Shown: positions 20,999 to 28,701 of the stretch, piece after piece
How positions within the stretch are numbered: the stretch's first letter is position 1
Layout of the letters: every line of letters begins with the position of its first letter
NCBI RefSeq assembly: GCF_001426195.1
Contig: NZ_LMRS01000034.1
Coordinates: 1 to 64,000, forward strand
DNA length: 64,000 bases
Reading direction: 5' to 3'
Origin: Sphingomonas sp. Leaf339
Lineage (GTDB): Bacteria > Pseudomonadota > Alphaproteobacteria > Sphingomonadales > Sphingomonadaceae
The notes under the pieces: generated by a model
Seen by the model: only the letters and a program-made list of their open reading frames with translations
Database searches by the model: none
Told to the model about the DNA's origin: nothing
Translations under genes and position numbers: made by a program

Positions 20999-22128
20999 CG
21001 CTTAATCGTTTCATCAACGGCCATGTCGTCACCGATGCCGGCGTGCTGCCCGGCGCCGCGATTGATGTAAAAGCGGGTCTGATCGTCGCCATATCGCCGG
21101 ATCAAAAGGGCGGCGAAACCGTCGATCTGGACGGAGGCTGGCTGGTGCCGGGCTTCATCGATACGCAGGTCAATGGCGGCGGCGGCGTGCTGTTCAACGA
21201 CGCCCCCACGGTCGAGACGATCGCGGCGATCGGCGCCGCCCACGCGCCCTATGGCACGACCGGCTATCTCCCGACCCTCATCAGCGACGAAGCGGCGGTG
21301 ATCGCCCAAGCGCTCGATGCGACCGATGCGGCGATCGAGGCGGGCGTGCCCGGCGTGGTCGGCATCCACGTCGAAGGGCCGGTCATCAACCTGTCGCGCA
21401 AGGGCATTCACGATCCCGCGCGCTTCCGCCGGCTCGGCCCGGACCTGATGGACCTGTTGACGCGGCCACGCCGTGGCCGGGTGATGCTGACACTAGCGCC
21501 CGAGCTGGTGAGTTCGGCCGACCTTCACGCACTGACCTCGGCCGGCGTCATCGTGAGCATTGGCCATAGCGATGGCGATTACGAAACCACGCGCGATCGC
21601 ATCGCGGACGGTATCACCGGTGTCACGCATCTCTATAACGCCATGTCCCCGCTGGTTCAGCGCGCGCCCGGCGTCGTCGGCGCCGCGTTGGAGGACCAGT
21701 CGATCTATTGCGGGCTGATCGTCGATGGCTTCCACGTCCACGACGCCGCACTCCGCATCGCACTGCGTGCCCGTCCGATCGATCGCTTCATGCTGGTGAC
21801 GGATGCGATGCCCTGCGTGGGAGCCGCGTCGAAGGACTTCGTGCTGCAGGGTCGCCAGATCACCGTCGAGAACGGCCGCTGCGTCGGCCCCGATGGCACG
21901 CTGGCCGGTTCCGATCTCGACATGACCGCCGCCGTCCGCAATGCAGTCGAGCGACTGGGCCTGAGCGTCGCACAGGCCGCGGCGATGGCCGCCACCTCAC
22001 CCGCCGCCTTCCTGCGCCTGTCGGACGAGCGCGGCACGATCACGCCCGGCAAACGCGCCGACTTCGTTCACCTGACCGCCGATCTCTATCCGGCCGGCAC
22101 TTGGATCGGCGGCACGCCCATCGCCTGA
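20995..22128 (+). CDS. nagA: N-acetylglucosamine-6-phosphate deacetylase
   Basis: NagA, 377 aa, an amidohydrolase-fold enzyme that removes acetate from GlcNAc-6-P. Motifs along the barrel are PGFIDTQVNGGGG, GIHVEGPVINLSRKGIHDP (HxEGP metal site), IGHSDGDYE, GVTHLYNAMSPL, DGFHVHDAAL and MLVTDAMP. The end has the usual GTITPGKRADFVHL. The ATGA overlap with the deaminase gene shows translational coupling: NagA makes glucosamine-6-P and the SIS enzyme consumes it. A perfect hairpin ends the operon at 22136-22160. Confidence 0.94.
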   Translation: MTLNRFINGHVVTDAGVLPGAAIDVKAGLIVAISPDQKGGETVDLDGGWLVPGFIDTQVNGGGGVLFNDAPTVETIAAIGAAHAPYGTTGYLPTLISDEAAVIAQALDATDAAIEAGVPGVVGIHVEGPVINLSRKGIHDPARFRRLGPDLMDLLTRPRRGRVMLTLAPELVSSADLHALTSAGVIVSIGHSDGDYETTRDRIADGITGVTHLYNAMSPLVQRAPGVVGAALEDQSIYCGLIVDGFHVHDAALRIALRARPIDRFMLVTDAMPCVGAASKDFVLQGRQITVENGRCVGPDGTLAGSDLDMTAAVRNAVERLGLSVAQAAAMAATSPAAFLRLSDERGTITPGKRADFVHLTADLYPAGTWIGGTPIA

Positions 22129-22135
22129 TGCAGAT

Positions 22136-22160
22136 TGGGCGGCCCGCAATGGGCCGCCCA
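22136..22160. terminator. Hairpin between convergent nagA and GH2 genes
   Basis: A perfect 10-bp stem, TGGGCGGCCC (22136-22145) with GGGCCGCCCA (22151-22160), and loop GCAAT. It lies between two converging genes, as a two-way terminator would, though T-runs are short on both sides. Confidence 0.6.
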
Positions 22161-22164
22161 GATA

Positions 22165-25056
22165 TCAGTTTAGCGTCAGTGCTACCGGCCCGACGATCCC
22201 GGACGCTGCGCCCGCCGCTGCATTCACCAGCAACACGATCCGACGCGGCCCGGCACCCGCTGGAAACGCAGCTTCGATCGGTCCGGTCGTCGCCGATGTC
22301 TTCGTTGCGACCTGCTTGCCGTCGACCCACAATTCCGCCTGTCCGCTGACGGCCGCCAGACGGATCATGCCGCCGTCCGCCGCGATCCGGCGCCACGGCG
22401 TCACCACCGTACGATAGACGCGCCAGCCGCCCTTGTCCGCCGGTGTCGGCGAGTTGCCCCGCACGAAACCCCAACTGTTGTTGTCGCCATCCGCCGGCGC
22501 CAGCTCGGGCGACGGGCGCGTCGAATACAGAGACGACCGGCGCCACTCGCGGATCGTCATCGCCGCCGCCGTGGCCGGCACCTGAACCCGCGGCGGCACC
22601 GCCAGCCGATCGATCGACAGCCGCGCCGACTTCAACCCCGCAGCGCTGGCCTCCACCACGATCCGCCCACGCCCGCTGCCGGCCCGCACGATCACCTGCG
22701 CCAGCCCGTTGAACAGCGACCGGGCGCCGCCCTGCTCCGGCTCATGGCTATTCGGATCGCCATTGCCGACACCGATGATCGTGCCACCCGCTACGGTGAA
22801 GCGGGTCGGCAGATTGGCGGTTGGCACGTGCCGGCCACGCGCATCGATGGCGTCGATCGTGATGGGCTGCACATCCTCGTCATCGCCCGCCATCACCGTG
22901 CGGGCCGGCGTCAGCCGCAGGGCAACCGGCACCCCCGCCGTTTCCTGCGCTGCGCTCGCGACGACACGCCCCCCGCTCGACGCGTGCGCCTCGATCCGGC
23001 CGTCGGCATAAGGAACCGTCCACTCATTCCCCATGATCCGGTCGACTGCCTGCTCGCCCAGATCGCGGCCGTTCAGCGTCAACCGCACCCGTTCGGTATT
23101 GCTGGTCACGAAGACCTTGATCGGCTGCCCTTCGCGCCCCGGCCATGTCCAATGTGGCGCGATGGCGACAACCGCGCGGTCATCGACCCAATGCGCGCGG
23201 TGGATATTGAACGCAGTCTTGGGAAATCCGCACAAGTCCATGATTCCAAAGAAACTGGCGATCGTCGGCCATTCGTGCGGCGTCGGCTCGCCATGATAAT
23301 CGAAGCCGGTCCACACGAACCCGCCCGCCACGAACGGCCGGTCCATGATGTTCTTCCACGTCTTGCGATGCGTATCACCCCAGCTCGCTGCCTCGGTATC
23401 GTAGGAAGTGATGACATGGCCTTTGAAATCGCTGGCAAAGGCGCCGCGCGTCTCGAACGCGCTGGTATCTTCCGAACTGGTCAGCGGCCGGTCCGGATAC
23501 ATCTGGTGGAACCGGTCGTAATCGCCCTGATAGTAATTGAAGCCGGTCACATCGACCACGCTCGACACGTTCTGCGGATTGAAGAAACCGCCGTTCATCG
23601 CCGCCGTCACCGGGCGCTCATCGTCCAGCCGGCGAACCGTCGCCGCCATCCGCCGCACCATCTCAACGCCGGCCTCGGTCGCCTGCATAGGTTCCTCGTT
23701 GAATACCGACCACAGGATGACGCTGGGATGATTGCGGTCACGCCGCACCAGCCATTCCAGCTGCGCCATGTAATCGGGCGACGGATTGAACAACCGGTTC
23801 TCGTCCATGACCAGGAAACCCATCCGGTCGCACAGGTCCAGAAATTCGGCCGCCGGCGCATTGTGCGAACAGCGGATCGCGTTGCACCCCATCGCCTTCA
23901 ATCGTTCCAGCCGCCAGCGGATCAGCGCATCCGGCACCGCCACGCCGACGCCGGCATGGTCCTGATGCAGGCACACGCCCTTCAGCTTCACCGGCCGGTC
24001 ATTCAGGAAGAAGCCCTTGTCGGCATCGAAGCGGATGGTGCGGAACCCCACCGCGATCCGCCGCTCGTCCACTGCCGCCCCGTCCCGCACCAGCCGCGTG
24101 ACGACGGTGTAGAGCGTCGGCGTCTCGACCGACCACAGGGCGGGCGCGCTCACCGCTAGCGTCACCGATGCTTCTGCCCGGTCGAGCGGCGCGACCTCGA
24201 CCGGTGCCTGTCCGCTCGCCACCTGTCGGCCGTCGACATCCAGCAACTGTACCTCGACCGACGCCGCGCTTCGGTCGCGCGCTATGCTGGCGACCGTCAC
24301 CGCCACTGGCACCTGCCAACCGCCGTCCGCGCCCCGGCGCGGGTGGCAATGGACGCCGTCCGTGGCGATCGCCACCGGCGCCCGCCGCACGAGCCAGACA
24401 TGCCGGTACAGGCCGCCGCCTTCGTACCACCATCCCTCCATCGCCTCCGCATCGACACGAATGGCAATCACGTTGGTTTCGTCGCCGAAGCGCGCAAACG
24501 GCGTCAGATCGACATAAACGCTATTGTACCCCGACCAGTTGTGCGTCGCGATGCTGCCGTTGATCCAGATCGTCGCATTGGTCGCGATCGCATCGAAATG
24601 CAGCTCCAGCGTCTTGCCGCGATCGGCGGTGTCCAGCCGCAGCGTCCGCCGATACCAGCCGATCCCGCGCGGCCGATACCCTTGTGACAGGTTCGCCGTC
24701 TCGACGAACGGCTGCTCCGCGACCCAGTCATGCGGCAGCCGAACCGATTGCCAGTCCGAATCGTCGAACGCCATCGCCGCCGCGCCTGCCGCGTTGCCCG
24801 CCTTTGCGCGCAGATAGGTAGCCTCATGCCCGACCGGCACCGGCATCGGAATGTCGCCCAGATGGAACAGCCATCCACGCTCCAGCAGCGTTCGGCCCGG
24901 ATCGGCCACCGGCAGCGCCTTGGGCAGATCACGAACCGGCGCGGGCATCGGCAGTCCCGATGCGGCCATGGTCGCCGGCGCGCGCGCCAAAGCCCGGTCC
25001 GCCGTCGTCAGCGCACCCACGCTGACGCCGCCGACCAGCATTTCGCGACGGTTCAT
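22165..25056 (-). CDS. Glycoside hydrolase family 2 protein, probable exported beta-galactosidase
   Basis: A GH2 enzyme of 963 aa. It has an N-terminal sugar-binding/jelly-roll domain (GIGWYRRTLRLD then WINGSIATHNWSGYNS), an Ig-like domain, and a TIM barrel. The acid/base is Glu454 in SVFNEEP and the likely nucleophile is Glu529 in TSSED. The long C-terminal part resembles the DUF4982 and further beta domains of exo-acting GH2 beta-galactosidases. The N-terminus MNRREMLVGGVSVGAL resembles a twin-arginine signal, so a periplasmic site is likely. It follows gntR on the same strand with a 39-base gap. Beta-galactosidase on complex N-glycan antennae is the best guess; beta-glucuronidase or another beta-glycosidase is possible. 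Confidence 0.82.
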   Translation of the reverse strand: MNRREMLVGGVSVGALTTADRALARAPATMAASGLPMPAPVRDLPKALPVADPGRTLLERGWLFHLGDIPMPVPVGHEATYLRAKAGNAAGAAAMAFDDSDWQSVRLPHDWVAEQPFVETANLSQGYRPRGIGWYRRTLRLDTADRGKTLELHFDAIATNATIWINGSIATHNWSGYNSVYVDLTPFARFGDETNVIAIRVDAEAMEGWWYEGGGLYRHVWLVRRAPVAIATDGVHCHPRRGADGGWQVPVAVTVASIARDRSAASVEVQLLDVDGRQVASGQAPVEVAPLDRAEASVTLAVSAPALWSVETPTLYTVVTRLVRDGAAVDERRIAVGFRTIRFDADKGFFLNDRPVKLKGVCLHQDHAGVGVAVPDALIRWRLERLKAMGCNAIRCSHNAPAAEFLDLCDRMGFLVMDENRLFNPSPDYMAQLEWLVRRDRNHPSVILWSVFNEEPMQATEAGVEMVRRMAATVRRLDDERPVTAAMNGGFFNPQNVSSVVDVTGFNYYQGDYDRFHQMYPDRPLTSSEDTSAFETRGAFASDFKGHVITSYDTEAASWGDTHRKTWKNIMDRPFVAGGFVWTGFDYHGEPTPHEWPTIASFFGIMDLCGFPKTAFNIHRAHWVDDRAVVAIAPHWTWPGREGQPIKVFVTSNTERVRLTLNGRDLGEQAVDRIMGNEWTVPYADGRIEAHASSGGRVVASAAQETAGVPVALRLTPARTVMAGDDEDVQPITIDAIDARGRHVPTANLPTRFTVAGGTIIGVGNGDPNSHEPEQGGARSLFNGLAQVIVRAGSGRGRIVVEASAAGLKSARLSIDRLAVPPRVQVPATAAAMTIREWRRSSLYSTRPSPELAPADGDNNSWGFVRGNSPTPADKGGWRVYRTVVTPWRRIAADGGMIRLAAVSGQAELWVDGKQVATKTSATTGPIEAAFPAGAGPRRIVLLVNAAAGAASGIVGPVALTLN

Positions 25057-25095
25057 GGCAATACTCCGAATGGCAATTTCGTGGCGCAGACGCCG

Positions 25096-25833
25096 TCAGA
25101 TATCAGAAAGCTCGGCAACGAAATCATACGCATCGCCGCGATAATAGGACCGCGTGAACTCCGCCGCCCGGCCATCGCGCAGGAATCCGCGCCGTTCAAT
25201 CAGCAGTCCGGCATGGCCCGCATCGACCCCCAGCATCCGCGCATGTTCGGACACGAACGGCACCGCGCGCAGACGCTGCAGGGCACGCACCGGCCGACAG
25301 TCGGACTGGCCCAACGCCTCGTAAAGCGAGTCTTTCACCGCCTGCACCGACGGCAGGCAATATCCCGCGATCGTCGACATCTCGAGCGCCATCGGCTCGT
25401 CATCGGCGAAGCGGATTCGGTGGAAGCGATAGACCGGCGCTCCCGGCGACAAGCCGAGCGCCATCGATTCCTCTGGATTCACCGTTCCCGCCGCCCGTGA
25501 AATCCAGGTGCTCGACGCGGTCTTGCCCCGCGTCGCCATGTCTTCGGAAAAAGAGGACAGTTTGGAAAAACTCTTCTCTACCCGCCCCGCCACGAACGTG
25601 CCGGCGCCCCGGCGGCGCGTCAGCAGCCCATCCTCGACCAGCCCGCCGATCGCCTTGCGCACCGTGATGCGCGACACGTCATATTCGACCGCCAGATCGC
25701 GCTCGGCCGGGATCGCGTCGCCCTGCGCCAGGATGTCGCGACCGATCGCCTCTCGGATCAGCTGCTGCAATTGCAGATAGAGCGGCGAAGGATTGCCCTC
25801 CCTGAACCGCCCTACCTCGTCGGAAAATGCCAT
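25096..25833 (-). CDS. GntR/HutC-family regulator (NagR/NagQ-like)
   Basis: A 245-aa repressor. The N-terminal winged helix covers about residues 15-80, with SPLYLQLQQLIREAI, AIPAERDLAVEYDVSRITVR and GAGTFVA. A UTRA effector domain follows (GAPVYRFHRIRFADDEPMAL to the end). HutC-subfamily members beside nagA and nagB genes typically sense GlcNAc-6-P or glucosamine-6-P, and that is the likely ligand. It is transcribed with the GH2 gene and divergently from the beta-mannosidase operon. Candidate ATTGGT half-sites lie at 26014 and 19791. Confidence 0.88.
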   Translation of the reverse strand: MAFSDEVGRFREGNPSPLYLQLQQLIREAIGRDILAQGDAIPAERDLAVEYDVSRITVRKAIGGLVEDGLLTRRRGAGTFVAGRVEKSFSKLSSFSEDMATRGKTASSTWISRAAGTVNPEESMALGLSPGAPVYRFHRIRFADDEPMALEMSTIAGYCLPSVQAVKDSLYEALGQSDCRPVRALQRLRAVPFVSEHARMLGVDAGHAGLLIERRGFLRDGRAAEFTRSYYRGDAYDFVAELSDI

Positions 25834-26013
25834 CCTGCCCCCTTAACCGAAGGCGGTCGCGGCCTTCATCGTCGATACCAGCGTATCGGAACCCATGGCG
25901 AGCGGCAACCGACGGCAGCCACAGGATAGATTGGTCCTAACAAAGTCCGATCGGCAACCAGCGATCGTATTGCGCGATTGGCCGGCAGCAGCGCTCACTA
26001 TTGTGCATGGACC

Positions 26014-26026
26014 TATATTGGTTACA
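26014..26026. promoter_or_regulatory. Candidate GntR half-site in the divergent promoter region
   Basis: TATATTGGTTACA lies in the 243-base gap between gntR and the beta-mannosidase gene. It shares TA-N-ATTGGT and a nearby CA with the site at 19791-19804. Binding is inferred from position and shared sequence only. Confidence 0.35.
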
Positions 26027-26076
26027 CTCATGCCTCAGCGAACTGTCTGTCAAGGCGCGTACCTCGGAGAATGAAG

Positions 26077-28701
26077 ATGCGGCGATCCGCTGCCGGTATC
26101 CACACCACGAGCTTCCTGTTGAGACTGGTGGCATCGACTGCGTTGCCGCTGCTGTTCGCCGCCGCGCCGGCGGCCGCCGCGCCGCGCAGCGTGACCACCC
26201 TGAACGATGGCTGGCAGGTCCGCATCGCACCGACCGACACGACCGCTGCTACGGCGCACCCCGGCGAGGCGAAGTGGTTTCCCGCCGCCGTCCCCGGCAG
26301 CGTCCAGCAGGATCTGATCGCCGCTGCCCGCGTCCCCGATCCATTCAAGGGCATCAATGAGGGCGCGATCCAGTGGGTCGGCCGGACCGACTGGGAATAT
26401 GCCCGCACCCTGAACCTGACACCCGCGATGTTGGCCCGCGATCATCTCGATCTGGTGTTCGACGGTCTCGACACCTTCGCCAAGGTGACCGTCAACGGCC
26501 ATCCACTCCTGACCGCGAACAACGCGCATCGCCGCTGGCGGGTGGATGCAAAGCCGTTCCTGAAGCCCGGCCGCAACACCATCACCATCACCTTCGCCGC
26601 GCCGATCCGCACGCTGCAACCAATGGTGCTGGCCGAAAAGAACCCGCTACCCGGCGAATATGACAGCGCCTTCGGTGATGAGCCGAAGGGCGAGCAGACC
26701 TCGCCCTACATTCGCAAACCCAAATATCATTACAGCTGGGACTGGGGTCCGCGCATCCTCGCCATCGGGCCATGGCGTCCGATCCGGCTGGAAGCATGGG
26801 ACAACGCCCGCATCGACGAATTTCGCGTCGAACAAGAAGCGCTGACCGATGTCGAAGCGCGACTGACGGCGGTGTTCGACATCGTCGCCGACCGACCCGG
26901 CACCACCACCGTGCGTGCCGTGGTGGAGGGTGGCGCACCGTTGCTGCGCCAAGTCGCGCTGGCACCGGGACACAACCGCGTCACCGTGCCGCTGACCGTC
27001 GCGCAGCCGAAGCGATGGCAACCGGTCGGCTATGGCGAACAGCCGCTCTATCGCGTGTCGGGTTCGCTGTTGAGCGACAACACCGTCGAGGACAGTGCCG
27101 ACCGGCGCATCGGCCTGCGCACGGTCGAACTGATCCGTCAGGGCGGCAGTTTCGGCTTCCGCGTCAACGGCACACCCATCTTCGCCAAGGGCGCGAACCT
27201 GATCCCGTTTGACATGTTCCCCGCCCGCGTCACCCCCGCCGCAATGCGCCCGCTGCTGACCGCCGCGCGCGATACGCACATGAACATGATCCGCGTCTGG
27301 GGCGGCGGCTATTATCTCGATGACGCCTTTTATGACATGGCCGACGAGATGGGCCTGATGGTGTGGCAGGACTTCATGTTCGGTGGCGCCGTCACGCCCC
27401 CCGACGCCGCGTTCCGCGAGAATGTGCGGATCGAGGCGGAGGAACAGGTCGCGCGCCTGCAATCGCACCCGTCGATCGTCCTCTGGGCCGGCGGCAACGA
27501 GATATTGTCGGGCTGGGAAAACTGGGCTGACCGCAAGGCATTCAAGAAGGCGGTGGGCGCCGACGAGCAGGAGCGTATCGGCGTCGGGATGGCTGTACTG
27601 TTCGACCGCGTACTGCGCGGCGCAGTGATGGCGAAATCGCCCGGCGTCCCCTATTGGCCCGGCTCACCCTCGACCGATTACGAGGGTCCGACCGACACAG
27701 ACAAGGATGGCGACCGCCATTTCTGGGACGTATGGTCGGGATCGAAGCCGGTCGAACGCTACCTCGACAGTTGCCCGCGCTTCATGTCCGAATACGGGTT
27801 TCAGGCGATGCCGGACCTATCCACGATCCGCGGCTTCGCGGGTCCAGGGCCGCTTGCCGCCGACAGTCCGGTGATGAAAGCTCATCAGCGCTTCCTCGCC
27901 GGCGAGGGCAATGAGCGCCTGTTGTTCTACATCCGCGAACGCCTTGGCGAGCCACGCGACTTCGCCGATCTGGTCTATCTCAGTCAGGTCAATCAGGCGC
28001 AGGCGATCGGCATGGCCGCGCTCCACCACCGCGCCTGCCGGCCGGTGACGATGGGGTCGCTCTACTGGCAGTTGAACGATGTGTGGCCCGCGATCTCATG
28101 GGCGAGCATCGATCATGACGGCCGGTGGAAGTTGCTCCAGTACGAAACCCGCCGCTTCTTCGCCCCGCAGGCGATCGTCGCCGAGCGGCACGACGGCAAG
28201 ACGCGGATCGCACTCGTCTCTGATGCCACCACGCCGACGCCCGCGCGCTGGCGGGTGCGGGCTATCGACATGGCCGGTCGGCGATTGGGTGAACGCACCG
28301 GCGACGTGACGCTCTCACCTTTATCGGCAACCGACATCGTGACGCTGGACGATACCACGCTCTTCGGCACCGCTGCCCCCGCACGAAGCTATGCGGTCGC
28401 CGAACTGATCGTCGGCGATGCCGTCGTCAGCCGCGCCATCGTCGAGCGGGTGCTGCCCAAAGCCATGGCCTATCCCGATCCGAAGATCGCGGTGGTGTGG
28501 AAAGGCCATGACCTGACCGTTACGGCGGGGGCGTTCGCCCGTGCCATCATGCTCGATTTCGGCGATACCGCCGCGCAACCGTCCGACGACGGTTTTGACC
28601 TGCTGCCCGGAGAAAGCCGTACCGTGACGATCGCTTCCGATGCCTCCCCCGCCGCCTTGGCGCGCGCGCTGACCGTCCGCTCGCTTGGGGCGCATCGATG
28701 A
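26077..28701 (+). CDS. GH2 beta-mannosidase, exported
   Basis: A GH2 exo-beta-mannosidase of 874 aa. GGAGA at 26066-26070 favours the ATG at 26077. A signal peptide follows (basic start, then LLRLVASTALPLLFAAAPAAA). The jelly-roll domain has PGSVQQDLIAA and VGRTDWEYARTL. The barrel has the family motif YWGGNEI-like LWAGGNEI with acid/base Glu475, and nucleophile Glu572 in MSEYGFQ. YSWDWGPR is typical of beta-mannosidases. It would remove the beta-1,4-mannose from the N-glycan core after alpha-mannose trimming. It overlaps the GH3 gene by ATGA and starts a four-gene glycosidase operon. Confidence 0.9.
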   Translation: MRRSAAGIHTTSFLLRLVASTALPLLFAAAPAAAAPRSVTTLNDGWQVRIAPTDTTAATAHPGEAKWFPAAVPGSVQQDLIAAARVPDPFKGINEGAIQWVGRTDWEYARTLNLTPAMLARDHLDLVFDGLDTFAKVTVNGHPLLTANNAHRRWRVDAKPFLKPGRNTITITFAAPIRTLQPMVLAEKNPLPGEYDSAFGDEPKGEQTSPYIRKPKYHYSWDWGPRILAIGPWRPIRLEAWDNARIDEFRVEQEALTDVEARLTAVFDIVADRPGTTTVRAVVEGGAPLLRQVALAPGHNRVTVPLTVAQPKRWQPVGYGEQPLYRVSGSLLSDNTVEDSADRRIGLRTVELIRQGGSFGFRVNGTPIFAKGANLIPFDMFPARVTPAAMRPLLTAARDTHMNMIRVWGGGYYLDDAFYDMADEMGLMVWQDFMFGGAVTPPDAAFRENVRIEAEEQVARLQSHPSIVLWAGGNEILSGWENWADRKAFKKAVGADEQERIGVGMAVLFDRVLRGAVMAKSPGVPYWPGSPSTDYEGPTDTDKDGDRHFWDVWSGSKPVERYLDSCPRFMSEYGFQAMPDLSTIRGFAGPGPLAADSPVMKAHQRFLAGEGNERLLFYIRERLGEPRDFADLVYLSQVNQAQAIGMAALHHRACRPVTMGSLYWQLNDVWPAISWASIDHDGRWKLLQYETRRFFAPQAIVAERHDGKTRIALVSDATTPTPARWRVRAIDMAGRRLGERTGDVTLSPLSATDIVTLDDTTLFGTAAPARSYAVAELIVGDAVVSRAIVERVLPKAMAYPDPKIAVVWKGHDLTVTAGAFARAIMLDFGDTAAQPSDDGFDLLPGESRTVTIASDASPAALARALTVRSLGAHR

